From Lachnospiraceae bacterium (GTDB lineage Bacteria; Bacillota; Clostridia; Lachnospirales; Lachnospiraceae), in the NCBI GenBank assembly GCA_003488965.1, contig DNJW01000366.1, forward strand, positions 1 through 17,342: a stretch of DNA of 17,342 nt. Direction: 5' to 3'. This document shows, in pieces, positions 1 through 7,415 of this stretch. Both the position numbers and the translations under genes were made by a program. The notes under the pieces are model-generated. The model searched no databases and was not told the DNA's origin. It saw only the letters and a list, made by a program, of their open reading frames with translations. The stretch's first letter is position 1. Each line of letters starts with the position of its first letter.

Positions 1-144
1 CAAACAATATTGCTAATTAATCAAATCCATTATAACATATTATATATACCCGATATTCAAAAGAAAACAAAGCAATGGAAGCAAAGGGAAAGGAGGACAA
101 AAGAAAAACAGATATTCCAACTGTAAAAAAATCAAACAAATACA

Positions 145-181
145 AAAAGACATCTTACTACATTCCGGTAAGATGTCTTTT
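145..181. terminator. Perfect 14-bp hairpin, probable bidirectional terminator
   Basis: A perfect inverted repeat has arms at 145-158 and 168-181 (left arm AAAAGACATCTTAC) and a 9-nt loop. On the + strand the right arm ends in TTTT but no longer U-tract follows. Read on the - strand, the stem is followed by T-rich sequence (a run of seven T within 124-130), so it would serve best as a terminator for a gene entering from the right, or as one shared by convergent genes. It lies about 25 bases before the recombinase start, so it could also block read-through into that gene. An att-site role is possible but nothing shows it. The rest of 1-206 is AT-rich and non-coding. Confidence 0.55.
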
Positions 182-206
182 ACACTATTAAGAGCAGGAA
201 AGGAAG

Positions 207-764
207 ATGCAGATGGAAAAGGAAGAAGTACTAAGGAAAAAGGCTGCAATAGATATGCTCGGCGCATATATAACTGAAATGGAGCTGAACGAGTTAAGCA
301 ATGCCACAATAAAAAAATATGTGGCGGATATTCATCAGTGGCTGTGCGGGATGACGGAGATTATTTCCAAAGCGGATATACTGTGCTATAAAGAAACATT
401 GTGTACAAAGTACAAAGCGGCAAGTGTCAACTCAAAGATTATTTCCGTAAACCGCTATTTAAAGTGGCTGGGATTTGAGCGGCTTGCCGTCAAAACCAAA
501 CGGATACAAAATGCTAACGGTTTGGAGAATATGCTTACTAAAGAATGCTATATGAAAATGCTTTGTTATGCAGATGCCCATAATAAAAAGAAGATGTATT
601 GCATTATGAAGACACTGGCACAGACGGGAATCAGAATAGGAGAATTAAAATATATTACGGTGGAATCCGTGAAGGAGGGGTCCGCAACAGTGTGGAATAA
701 AGGAAAATTCAGGACCGTCTATTTTACGGATGGAGAACTGGGGTATTGCGGAAATATTAACTAA
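207..764 (+). pseudogene. Tyrosine recombinase (phage-integrase family), truncated before the catalytic C-terminus
   Basis: The reading frame encodes the front part of a tyrosine site-specific recombinase. Residues 1-95 look like the N-terminal SAM-like core-binding domain. The catalytic domain begins near residue 110, with the first active-site Arg at about R143 in TGIRIGEL and the beta-hairpin Lys in NKGKFRTVY at about 164-172. Family members run to about 290-330 residues and end with HxxR, H/W and the nucleophilic Tyr. All of these are missing. After about residue 175 the sequence stops resembling an integrase and ends within 10 codons. The DNA then continues in another frame as an aminotransferase tail, so this is a deletion fusion rather than a point frameshift. 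Purine-rich AGGAAAGGAAG directly precedes ATG 207, and ATG 213 has better spacing. It cannot be catalytically active. Confidence 0.8.
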
Positions 765-927
765 TTTCTTAATTCATAAAGGCATTCTGCTGTATCCGGA
801 CGACAGAAATATTTTAATTATTGCGCCTTGCTTAAATGTTACCAAAGAGGAATGCGATATGCTGACGGATGCCATGAAGGATGCGGTTGGCAAACTGGAA
901 ATTGTTTTGGGTAAAAATGCCGGATAA
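742..927 (+). pseudogene. C-terminal remnant of a class III PLP-dependent aminotransferase
   Basis: The frame that can be read from ATG 730 gives a 65-residue peptide. Its core (GILLYPDDRNILIIAPCLNV, then TKEECDMLTDAM) matches the C-terminal domain of class III aminotransferases, where a short strand, a hydrophobic I-x-P-P-L-like segment and a T-x-E-E-hydrophobic helix close the protein. Intact enzymes are about 400-450 residues. The PLP Lys and the whole large domain are absent. The left limit (about 742) is my estimate of the fusion point with the recombinase. The stop is 14 bases before the next start, which suggests the aminotransferase was originally the upstream gene of the flavoenzyme operon. 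The reading as an aminotransferase rests on one short motif region, so it is likely but not certain. Confidence 0.6.
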
Positions 928-940
928 TAAGGGGAATGAT

Positions 941-1884
941 ATGTTGCAAAATAAATATTCTTTAAAGGACGACATATATGATATAATCATTGTAGGAGGA
1001 GGTATTACGGGGATTATCAGCGCGGCGGTGCTTTCCGGGACAGGAAAAAAGGTGATGCTGGCGGAACGTACCGGTGAATATGGCGGTATGTTCCGGATGA
1101 TAGAACATAAAGGGGAGGAATATTATTTCGGCGCCCACCATATAGCCGGAATCTGCGGGAACAGGCGGTGGAAGGGGCAGTATTCCAAAGCGGAGGGGAG
1201 AGAAAGGAATACAGATGTAAAAACGTATTGTTTGCATCCTATCCGTTTGGCATTCTTGATAAATATTTAACCGGCTCACGTCTGCAAAGAAAACTGGGGA
1301 ATTTTCAGCCGGGAGCGTCCGTTGTCCGGGTATGCGGGCTGTTGGACGGAATCGGGGATATGGTATTAGGGGATATGGTTTATATGGGGGATTACTCCGT
1401 GGAAGAACTGGACAGTCATATTTTGCTGGAAGAAAGCAGCGCCAGACTGCCCGTCTGCATGGTATATACATATAGGGAAGGGAAAAAGGTGAAGGTTATG
1501 TTTACCTTCCTGGTGCGGGCGGATAACAAAACCCGTATACGGGAGGAACATCTTCTGGAACGGATAAGGAATGAATTTCCGGAAATAGCGGGGCGGTGGG
1601 AAGAATGCTTTATTCTGTATGATGATGAATACAAAGCGGCTACGGCTACAGAGTGGGGCTCCGTATTCGGATGGGAGAGAACGCCGTATAATTATATGAA
1701 TACAAACGCATATACGCCTTGCGTTCCCGGAATCAAGGGCGTCTATGCAGCCGGGAACTGGACTACGGATTACGGTGTGTACGGGGCTCTCCGGACGGTC
1801 CGGAAGGTATGTGCGGCAATAATGGGGGAAGGAAAGGAGAAAAGGAATGATTCGGTTAAAAAATGTGGTAAAAACGTATGCTGA
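941..1884 (+). pseudogene. CrtI/RetSat-like FAD oxidoreductase with an internal frame-changing deletion
   Basis: ATG 941 has AAGGGG (929-934) six bases upstream. Its frame gives an FAD-binding Rossmann start (DIIIVGGGITGIISAAVLSG), then an acidic strand end and a YGGMF motif typical of phytoene-desaturase/retinol-saturase-like enzymes. Similarity fades at about 1140-1160. The +1 frame then carries the remainder through to TGA 1884: a segment with GERKEYRCKNVLFASYP, a central sheet region, and a second FAD motif, GVYAAGNWTTDYGVYGALRT. Together the two parts are about 310 residues against about 490-520 for the family. Roughly 150-200 central residues are therefore gone and the ends are out of frame. 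The second frame has no ATG start near the junction, only a GTG at 1168 without a good ribosome site. The end overlaps the ABC gene by 38 bases. Probably nonfunctional unless this is a sequence error plus a genuine deletion. Confidence 0.78.
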
Positions 1885-2542
1885 CGGGGAGGGCAGGGTT
1901 TATGCACTGGACGATGTAAGCCTGGAAGTAGAGAAAAAAGATTTTACGGTCATTTTAGGTCCGTCAGGTTCGGGAAAATCCACACTGGTTAATGTTATGT
2001 CGGGTTTGGACAGATGTGATATGGGCAGGATTTTTTATGATGATGCGGATATTACCAAATTGAAAGAAAAAGAACTGGTTGCTTTCCGGAGGGAAAATGT
2101 GGGTTTTGTTTTTCAGGCTTATTATCTGCTGCCGGATTTGAATGTGGAAAACAACATCCGGATGGGCGCAAATCTGGTACATAATGAGGATTATGATGAA
2201 ATCGTGGAAATGCTGAACATCAAGGATTATTTAAAAAGAATGCCTTATCAGTTATCCGGAGGGCAGCAGCAGAGAGTATCCATTGCAAGGGCATTGGCGA
2301 AAAAACCGAAGGTTCTTTTCTGCGATGAGCCTACCGGGGCATTGGACGAGACCCATGGCAAACAGGTGCTGGCGCTGTTGCAGAAGTACCAGGAGGCAAA
2401 TCCTGTCAGCATCGTTATGGTGACCCATAATCAGGGGATTTCGGCAATGGCGAATAAAGTGGTGAGGGTAAACAGCGGAAAGATTATAGAAGTGTCAGAA
2501 AATGATTCTGTTTTATCTGCGGCAGAAGTGAGGTGGTCTTAA
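1847..2542 (+). CDS. ABC transporter ATP-binding protein, LolD/MacB type
   Basis: This is a 231-residue nucleotide-binding subunit of an ABC transporter, working at the cytoplasmic face of the membrane. Visible motifs are Walker A GPSGSGKST (38-46), Q-loop Gln at about 90, signature LSGGQQQRVSIARAL (136-150), Walker B VLFCDEPTGALD (156-167, with the catalytic Glu at 161) and H-loop His at about 194. The EPTGALD form and the lengthy segment between Walker A and signature are typical of the LolD/MacB/FtsE group, which pairs with FtsX-fold permeases. The start ATG has AAAGGAGAAAAGG upstream. The stop overlaps the permease start by one base (TAATG), so the two are translationally coupled. The partner and the flanking biosynthetic-type genes suggest export of a lipid-like metabolite or peptide, or self-protection. 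The substrate is not deducible. Confidence 0.95.
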   Translation: MIRLKNVVKTYADGEGRVYALDDVSLEVEKKDFTVILGPSGSGKSTLVNVMSGLDRCDMGRIFYDDADITKLKEKELVAFRRENVGFVFQAYYLLPDLNVENNIRMGANLVHNEDYDEIVEMLNIKDYLKRMPYQLSGGQQQRVSIARALAKKPKVLFCDEPTGALDETHGKQVLALLQKYQEANPVSIVMVTHNQGISAMANKVVRVNSGKIIEVSENDSVLSAAEVRWS

Positions 2543-4815
2543 TGGGAGGCATATGGTTAAGCATGGTGAAACGGAACAGACTGAATATCTGCGGGATTTT
2601 TGTCATTGTTTTTTTAACGGTGGCTCTTGGTGTCTGCTTTACGGAAACAGACCAGCATATGAACAGAGGACTGGGGGAATTGCAGGAATTGAACCTTGAG
2701 GATTTTTCTTTTTTTCCCAATGTAACGGAGGAGGATATTGCGGACTGCCAGGGAAATTACTGGGAAGCTGCAGAAAAAAAGGCGCTGGATTTGGGCAAGG
2801 TATATGATTTTGATTGGGAAAAGCATGAATATACGGTAATTCAGGACAAGGGCATTATGGTCAGGCTTTTTCCTGATAACCGCAGAATGGACAGGTATAA
2901 AATAGTGGAAGGGCGTAGGCAGCAGGAAAATGAAATTATGCTGGATTATAATTATGCAATGGCAAACCGTCTTAAGACAGGAGAAACATTTTCCATAGGG
3001 GAGGAGGATTACACCATCTCAGCCTTTATCGTGCTGCCGGATATGGTTTCCCCCATAGTGGACGATACAGGAAAAATGTATGATAAAACCACACAGTGCC
3101 TGGCGGTGGTAAGTGAGGAAAAATTTAAGGTATATGAGGATACGGAAAGCATTCACACAATATATTCCGGTATCTTCCGTCCGTCGTCAAAGAAAGAAAC
3201 GAACGCCATGAAGCGGGATGAAAATTTTTATTTATTTATGGAAAGGGATGAAAATCCCCAAATATTTTCGGCGGTAAATTCACAGATAAACATGAACCGG
3301 ATTATTATGGGGTTTTCTATGGGAATATTGTCCTCCATAGCAGTCCTTTTGGTTTTGATTACGGTCAGCGGGCAGATTAAGGGAGAATATAAAAATCTGG
3401 GGGTATTAAAAGCATTAGGATATACAAATTGGGAACTTACAAGAAAGTATATGTCCTATTTCTTTATCGTAGGCATACCGGCACTGCTTGGATATTTTGC
3501 AGGCCATTGGCTGGCAGTTCCTTTTTACGGGCTGGTATTCGGTAATTTTTCCGTTCCTCTTGTTTCCGGCGGAGTGATGCCGGGGAATATGCTGCTGTTT
3601 GTGTTTGTGCCGGCGATATTTTTTGCCTTGGCGGCTTTGCTGTGGGCAATGTTTAAGGTGAGGAAGCCGGCGTTAACCATGATTTATAATGAAGCGGGAG
3701 GGGCAGTCCATAAGCTGGCGGCTTTCCGGAACAGAAAAGTGCAAAAATCCGGTTACTTAAAGGGTGTAAAATCCATATTATTATTTTCAAAGGCCATGAT
3801 TTTCATTTTTGTTTTATTCAGCGGCTTTGCGTTGGGGGTTCAAATCCAGTTTGCATATACGACATATAACATGACATCCAGCATTAAGGAACTTGTTTTG
3901 CAGGAATACAATTATGAAAATAATATACGTTTCACCGAAGTGCAGAGCGATTGGACCAAGTATCAGGGCAGTTTAAAATATTTATGCGAAACAGTAAGGC
4001 TGAAGGCAGAGTCAGGCAGCGAATACTATAACCTGAATTTATATGCGGTAGGCGGACAAAATGCGCATATGCTGGATTTGAGGAGCAAAAACGGAACGGC
4101 AATTGATTTGCAGCAGCTGGACGGAGTGGTGATTAACCAGTGGATGAGTATGAAGTATGGTTTAAAGGAGGGAGACGAAATAACGGTTCTTTTGGACAAT
4201 GAAGAATATCTTATTCCAGTGGCTGCCGTTTCCCAAAGTGTATACGGAACCAATCTTTATGTAGGGAAGGAAACGGCCGGGAAATTGTTTGGCCTGGATA
4301 GCGAGGCATATAACGGTATTTTTACAAATGACAATACAGTGTCCGGCGACGAAAATGTTCTGAGCGTTACAACCAAAACGGAGATGGGGAATATCATCGG
4401 GCAGTCCACAGATGTGTATGTCATATTATCGGTGCTGCTGTTCGTATGCGGATTAGTGGTGGGTAGCATTACTCTGACATTATCTTTAGCCGGAGTGGTA
4501 CAAGGCAACAGAAAATATATATCGCTTATGAAGGTTCTGGGTTATACGGAGAAAGAATGCAATTTTACGGTTATAAACGGATACAGAGCGGTAGCTGTCA
4601 TAGGATTTGCCGTTTCCATACCATATACGATAGCGCTCTGTACGGTGATGTTCCGGATGATTTCCATAAATTCCAATATGGCCTATCCTACCAGCATAAA
4701 CATAATATCCATTTTATGCTGTCTGCTGATTACTGTGGGGATTGTGGAAATTATTTTATGGATTTTCAGAAAGAAATTGCAAAAGGTATCTTTCCGGGAA
4801 ATTATGGAAGCGTGA
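2542..4815 (+). CDS. ABC transporter permease with two FtsX domains
   Basis: A 757-residue membrane protein. Its predicted layout is one N-terminal TM helix (about 13-30), a large extracytoplasmic domain (about 31-250), three TM helices (roughly 253-390) forming the first FtsX domain, a fifth TM near 415-435, a second extracytoplasmic domain, and three C-terminal TM helices (about 625-750) forming the second FtsX domain. The motif LGVLKALGYTNWELTRKYM at the first FtsX loop and LMKVLGYTEKEC at the second are the matching coupling segments of the two halves. This eight-TM double arrangement is common in Firmicutes lipid/peptide exporters and differs from the four-TM MacB. ATG 2542 is preferred over GTG 2533 because AGGTGG (2531-2536) is correctly spaced and it overlaps the ATPase stop. 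Expected partner: the preceding ATPase. Confidence 0.92.
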   Translation: MGGIWLSMVKRNRLNICGIFVIVFLTVALGVCFTETDQHMNRGLGELQELNLEDFSFFPNVTEEDIADCQGNYWEAAEKKALDLGKVYDFDWEKHEYTVIQDKGIMVRLFPDNRRMDRYKIVEGRRQQENEIMLDYNYAMANRLKTGETFSIGEEDYTISAFIVLPDMVSPIVDDTGKMYDKTTQCLAVVSEEKFKVYEDTESIHTIYSGIFRPSSKKETNAMKRDENFYLFMERDENPQIFSAVNSQINMNRIIMGFSMGILSSIAVLLVLITVSGQIKGEYKNLGVLKALGYTNWELTRKYMSYFFIVGIPALLGYFAGHWLAVPFYGLVFGNFSVPLVSGGVMPGNMLLFVFVPAIFFALAALLWAMFKVRKPALTMIYNEAGGAVHKLAAFRNRKVQKSGYLKGVKSILLFSKAMIFIFVLFSGFALGVQIQFAYTTYNMTSSIKELVLQEYNYENNIRFTEVQSDWTKYQGSLKYLCETVRLKAESGSEYYNLNLYAVGGQNAHMLDLRSKNGTAIDLQQLDGVVINQWMSMKYGLKEGDEITVLLDNEEYLIPVAAVSQSVYGTNLYVGKETAGKLFGLDSEAYNGIFTNDNTVSGDENVLSVTTKTEMGNIIGQSTDVYVILSVLLFVCGLVVGSITLTLSLAGVVQGNRKYISLMKVLGYTEKECNFTVINGYRAVAVIGFAVSIPYTIALCTVMFRMISINSNMAYPTSINIISILCCLLITVGIVEIILWIFRKKLQKVSFREIMEA

Positions 4816-4890
4816 GAAGAAACGTTGAAATGCGGCACTTTTCCAGTGGATGATTTATTTGTGCCGCCGGGAGGCGGAATGGAGGTTAGG

Positions 4891-6435
4891 ATGAAAACGG
4901 GAATAAACGTTGGTATTGCAGGGGGAGGAATGGGCGGTATCTTTACAGGTGCCCTTTTGGCAAACAGAGGATACCAGGTGGAAATATTTGATAAAAACCC
5001 GGTTCCGGGAGGGTATTGCCAGGCATTTAAAAGAAAAGGCTATAGCATACATCCGGCTGTTCTGCGGATCGGCTCCGAGAGCTGTGCAAAAATGGTGGAA
5101 GGATACTGCAGGCAGGCCGGTATGGATAAACTGGAGTGGAGCCGGTATACGGAATATTACCAGTTCGGTGAGGACATTAAGATTAACCAGTGTACAGACA
5201 GAATGGATTTGGAACTTATCCGTTATTTTCCGGAAGAGAAGGAGAATATTGAAGCTTTTTTTTTGGAAATATGGGAACTGTATCATATTATGAACAAAGT
5301 ATTTGAAAATTCCATGACATTGAAAGGGCTGACAGGGAGGGAGATTGAGAAATATATTCCTAATATATCGAAGACCGCCGTACAGTTTGTGGAAGAATAT
5401 TTTGAAAATAATCTTTTGAAGAATATTATTCTGGCAATGCTGGAACTGGATGACAAAAGCGTGGCGCTGGCTATTCCCATGACTTATTTTGAAATCAAGG
5501 GGCAGGGAGAATATTATGTGCCCCAAGGGGGAGCTTACCATATTATTTTAAAATGTATCCAAATAATAGAGGCCAATGGAGGAAAAGTCCATAGAAATGC
5601 CGAAGTATCCGGAATTTCCGCCGGAAATAACAAGGTTACAAGAATGACGGTTAACGGTAGGGAATATGAATTTGACCTTATTGTTTCCGGTATAGATATC
5701 AATAAAACGTACCGGCATCTCATCGGAGAAGAATATGTAGCAAATAAAAAGATGCTGATGCAGCTGAAAAACAAGTGGAAAATATCAAAATCATGCCTTA
5801 GCATATGGATTGGTTTTGATAAAACCCTTGAGGAACTGGGGATAGATTACGGCTCTGTCATTTTTTACCCGGACAAGGAAAATGTAAAGGAAATAAGGAA
5901 TATTATGAAAACGGAGGGGGAAAGTCTGCCGGAGGGTTACTGGTACCAGTGTTTCACTGCATTCAGCCGGGATGAAATGTCAACGCCTGCCGGTAAATCG
6001 CAGATGTGCATTGGCATATTAGTGCCTTATGATTTCCAGAATAAATGGTGGGCGGGGGAACAGTATAAGGAAAAGAAACGGCTGCTGGTGCAAAGGATTT
6101 TAAAGGATGTGGAAAAACACTATCCTAAAATGAAGGACAGCTATGTATACGTGGAGGCAGCGACTCCCCTTACCTATGAACGGGAATGCGGGAATACCGG
6201 CGGCGCATATCTGGGATTTGAAAAATACCAGAACTTTGTATACGACCGTGCAAGACACCAAAACCAGGGCTTGTTTGACAATCTTTTTTTTGCAGGACAC
6301 TGGGTATCTGTGATTGGCGGGGTAAACGGGGTGATGCAGGAATGCATAAAAACTGCCAATCTGATTATGCAGAAATATCCGCTATGCAGCGGGATGCAGG
6401 AGTATAAGCTGTTTGAGCAGCAAGATGGGGCATAA
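4891..6435 (+). CDS. FAD-dependent oxidoreductase, phytoene desaturase / retinol saturase-like
   Basis: A complete 514-residue flavoenzyme. The FAD-binding Rossmann motif GIAGGGMGGIFTGALLANRG occupies about residues 8-27, followed by an acidic end (EIFDKN) and the family motif PVPGGYCQAFKRKGY (about 37-51), which resembles all-trans-retinol 13,14-reductase and CrtI proteins. A C-terminal FAD motif, NLFFAGHWVSVIGGVNGVMQ, is near residue 467. The family adds or removes C=C bonds in polyenes and related lipids. The actual substrate here is unknown. ATG 4891 is chosen for GGAGG (4880-4884) five bases upstream; ATG 4879 is an alternative with its own GGGAGG. The stop overlaps the next start (TAATG). 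It is an intact relative of the broken gene at 941-1884, so two such enzymes were once present in the cluster. Confidence 0.88.
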   Translation: MKTGINVGIAGGGMGGIFTGALLANRGYQVEIFDKNPVPGGYCQAFKRKGYSIHPAVLRIGSESCAKMVEGYCRQAGMDKLEWSRYTEYYQFGEDIKINQCTDRMDLELIRYFPEEKENIEAFFLEIWELYHIMNKVFENSMTLKGLTGREIEKYIPNISKTAVQFVEEYFENNLLKNIILAMLELDDKSVALAIPMTYFEIKGQGEYYVPQGGAYHIILKCIQIIEANGGKVHRNAEVSGISAGNNKVTRMTVNGREYEFDLIVSGIDINKTYRHLIGEEYVANKKMLMQLKNKWKISKSCLSIWIGFDKTLEELGIDYGSVIFYPDKENVKEIRNIMKTEGESLPEGYWYQCFTAFSRDEMSTPAGKSQMCIGILVPYDFQNKWWAGEQYKEKKRLLVQRILKDVEKHYPKMKDSYVYVEAATPLTYERECGNTGGAYLGFEKYQNFVYDRARHQNQGLFDNLFFAGHWVSVIGGVNGVMQECIKTANLIMQKYPLCSGMQEYKLFEQQDGA

Positions 6436-7106
6436 TGAATGCATATATAAAAAAAACCGGCTTTGCTGCAGACAAGAATATACTGGTGCTGGATAAAAGG
6501 TTTGGCTATAAACTGGATGTTTCTTGCCTCCATGAAAAAGAACTGCCGTTATATGAAAGAAAAAACAGGCACAGAAAGCAGGAATTCTTAATGGGCAGAT
6601 TTGCCGTAAAGTATCTGGCGGCAAGAGAAATGGATGTGCCTTATGAGGATATTTATGTTTTGAATAAGGAATCTGGAGGACAAGAGGGAAGACCCGAACT
6701 TTATATTGGAAATGAGTTATCGGACCGTTTCATTTCCATTTCCCATGACAAGGGCAAGGTTTTGGCAGGGATTGCAGAACATTGTATTGGGGCGGATGTG
6801 GCGGTAAACCGCAGAAATTTTGCCGGCTGGGGCACATTGGCATATCCGGGAAAAGCCGCGGGAGATACCGTTGCTGCCTGCCTTATATGGGCAATGAAAG
6901 AGGCATTTGCAAAAGCGCTGGGAATCGGGTTAAGATATGGAATTCATTCGGTGGAAATCTGCAGTATTGATTGGGAAAAAGGGATAGCAGGATTAGAATT
7001 GTCCCGTCCTGTGCTGCCGTATATTACGGGTTATTCGGATATTTATTTTGAATATGAGGTTGAAAAAGAGGCGGCATATGTGATGTGTCATTTGCTTAAA
7101 ATGTAA
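6435..7106 (+). CDS. 4'-phosphopantetheinyl transferase superfamily protein (Sfp-like)
   Basis: A 223-residue protein with the layout of Sfp-type enzymes, which move phosphopantetheine from CoA to a Ser of acyl/peptidyl carrier proteins. Visible are the N-terminal helix RKQEFLMGRFAVKYLAARE (about 47-65), the SISH motif (101-104), IGADVAV (118-124) and WAMKEAFAKALGIGL (152-166). In Sfp the metal is held by D107, E109 and E151. Here the Asp (about D121) and the Glu of KEA (about E156) are present, but the middle Glu of GxDxE is Ala, which is unusual though some active members also lack it. The start overlaps the flavoenzyme stop, so the two are coupled. It implies a carrier protein elsewhere in the pathway; none is in the window. 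A dedicated rather than housekeeping (AcpS) role is inferred from context. Confidence 0.83.
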   Translation: MNAYIKKTGFAADKNILVLDKRFGYKLDVSCLHEKELPLYERKNRHRKQEFLMGRFAVKYLAAREMDVPYEDIYVLNKESGGQEGRPELYIGNELSDRFISISHDKGKVLAGIAEHCIGADVAVNRRNFAGWGTLAYPGKAAGDTVAACLIWAMKEAFAKALGIGLRYGIHSVEICSIDWEKGIAGLELSRPVLPYITGYSDIYFEYEVEKEAAYVMCHLLKM

Positions 7107-7415
7107 GATAAAAAAGGATAAAATTATAATAAATAAATGAGGAACGGAAGCGCAGGAAAGCAAAAAGGGACGGTTCTAAAGTTTGTATAGGCCTCCAAAC
7201 CGGTGTAAAGCAAAATTGACGGGTTTGGAGGCTCAGATTTTTGCGGCAGGATATGGAAGCTGTTTTACAGATGTCCGGGATGTTTTGAGGATACAGAAAA
7301 TGATTGCAGACAATATAAATATATAGTAGACTAATTGACATGGCCGGACATTTTTCCGGAGCCGGTAAAGGAGACATGTGGATGCTGCAGGAAAGAGCCG
7401 AGGAAAAAGAAGAAG
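7107..7415 (+). other. 309-base intergenic region with hairpins and a possible leader ORF
   Basis: No ordinary gene fits here. In order it holds an A-rich start after the PPTase stop; a fragment GGGACGGTTCT (about 7168-7178); an 11-bp hairpin (7191-7232, listed separately); an AT-rich block with a TATAAA at 7314-7319 but no good -35; a small hairpin CCGGA-6 nt-TCCGG (7344-7359); and a strong AAAGGAG (7367-7373). That ribosome site does not serve the membrane protein. It is eight bases from ATG 7382, which opens a 28-codon frame (7382-7468) overlapping the next gene's start in another frame. The promoter of the downstream gene should lie here, but I cannot place it with confidence. Confidence 0.5.
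7191..7242 (+). terminator. Hairpin with T-run after the PPTase gene, probable terminator
   Basis: Arms GCCTCCAAACC (7191-7201) and GGTTTGGAGGC (7222-7232) pair perfectly over 11 bp around a 20-nt loop. A five-base T-run lies at 7238-7242. The T-run is short and displaced five bases from the stem, so termination may be partial. It lies 84 bases after the PPTase stop, a sensible place to end the ABC/flavoenzyme/PPTase transcript. A regulatory RNA structure is the alternative. Confidence 0.5.

Noticed and set aside
962..1471. Minus-strand frame (169 codons) opposite the broken flavoenzyme
   Set aside because: Low-complexity Pro/Ile/Arg composition and no ribosome site; it is a by-product of the + strand sequence.
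4557..4853. 98-codon + strand frame at the end of the permease
   Set aside because: It overlaps the last TM helices of the permease, has no ribosome site and no recognisable domain.
4855..5541. Minus-strand open frame (228 codons) opposite the FAD oxidoreductase
   Set aside because: The opposite strand encodes an unambiguous flavoenzyme; the translation is Phe/His/Ile-rich with no domain and no plausible start site.
7335..7340. Perfect TTGACA as a -35 hexamer (or its TTG as start codon of the membrane protein)
   Set aside because: At 17 bp the -10 position reads GGAGCC, so no promoter. As a start codon the TTG has no ribosome site and adds a Cys/Lys/Pro-rich stretch before the first TM helix.
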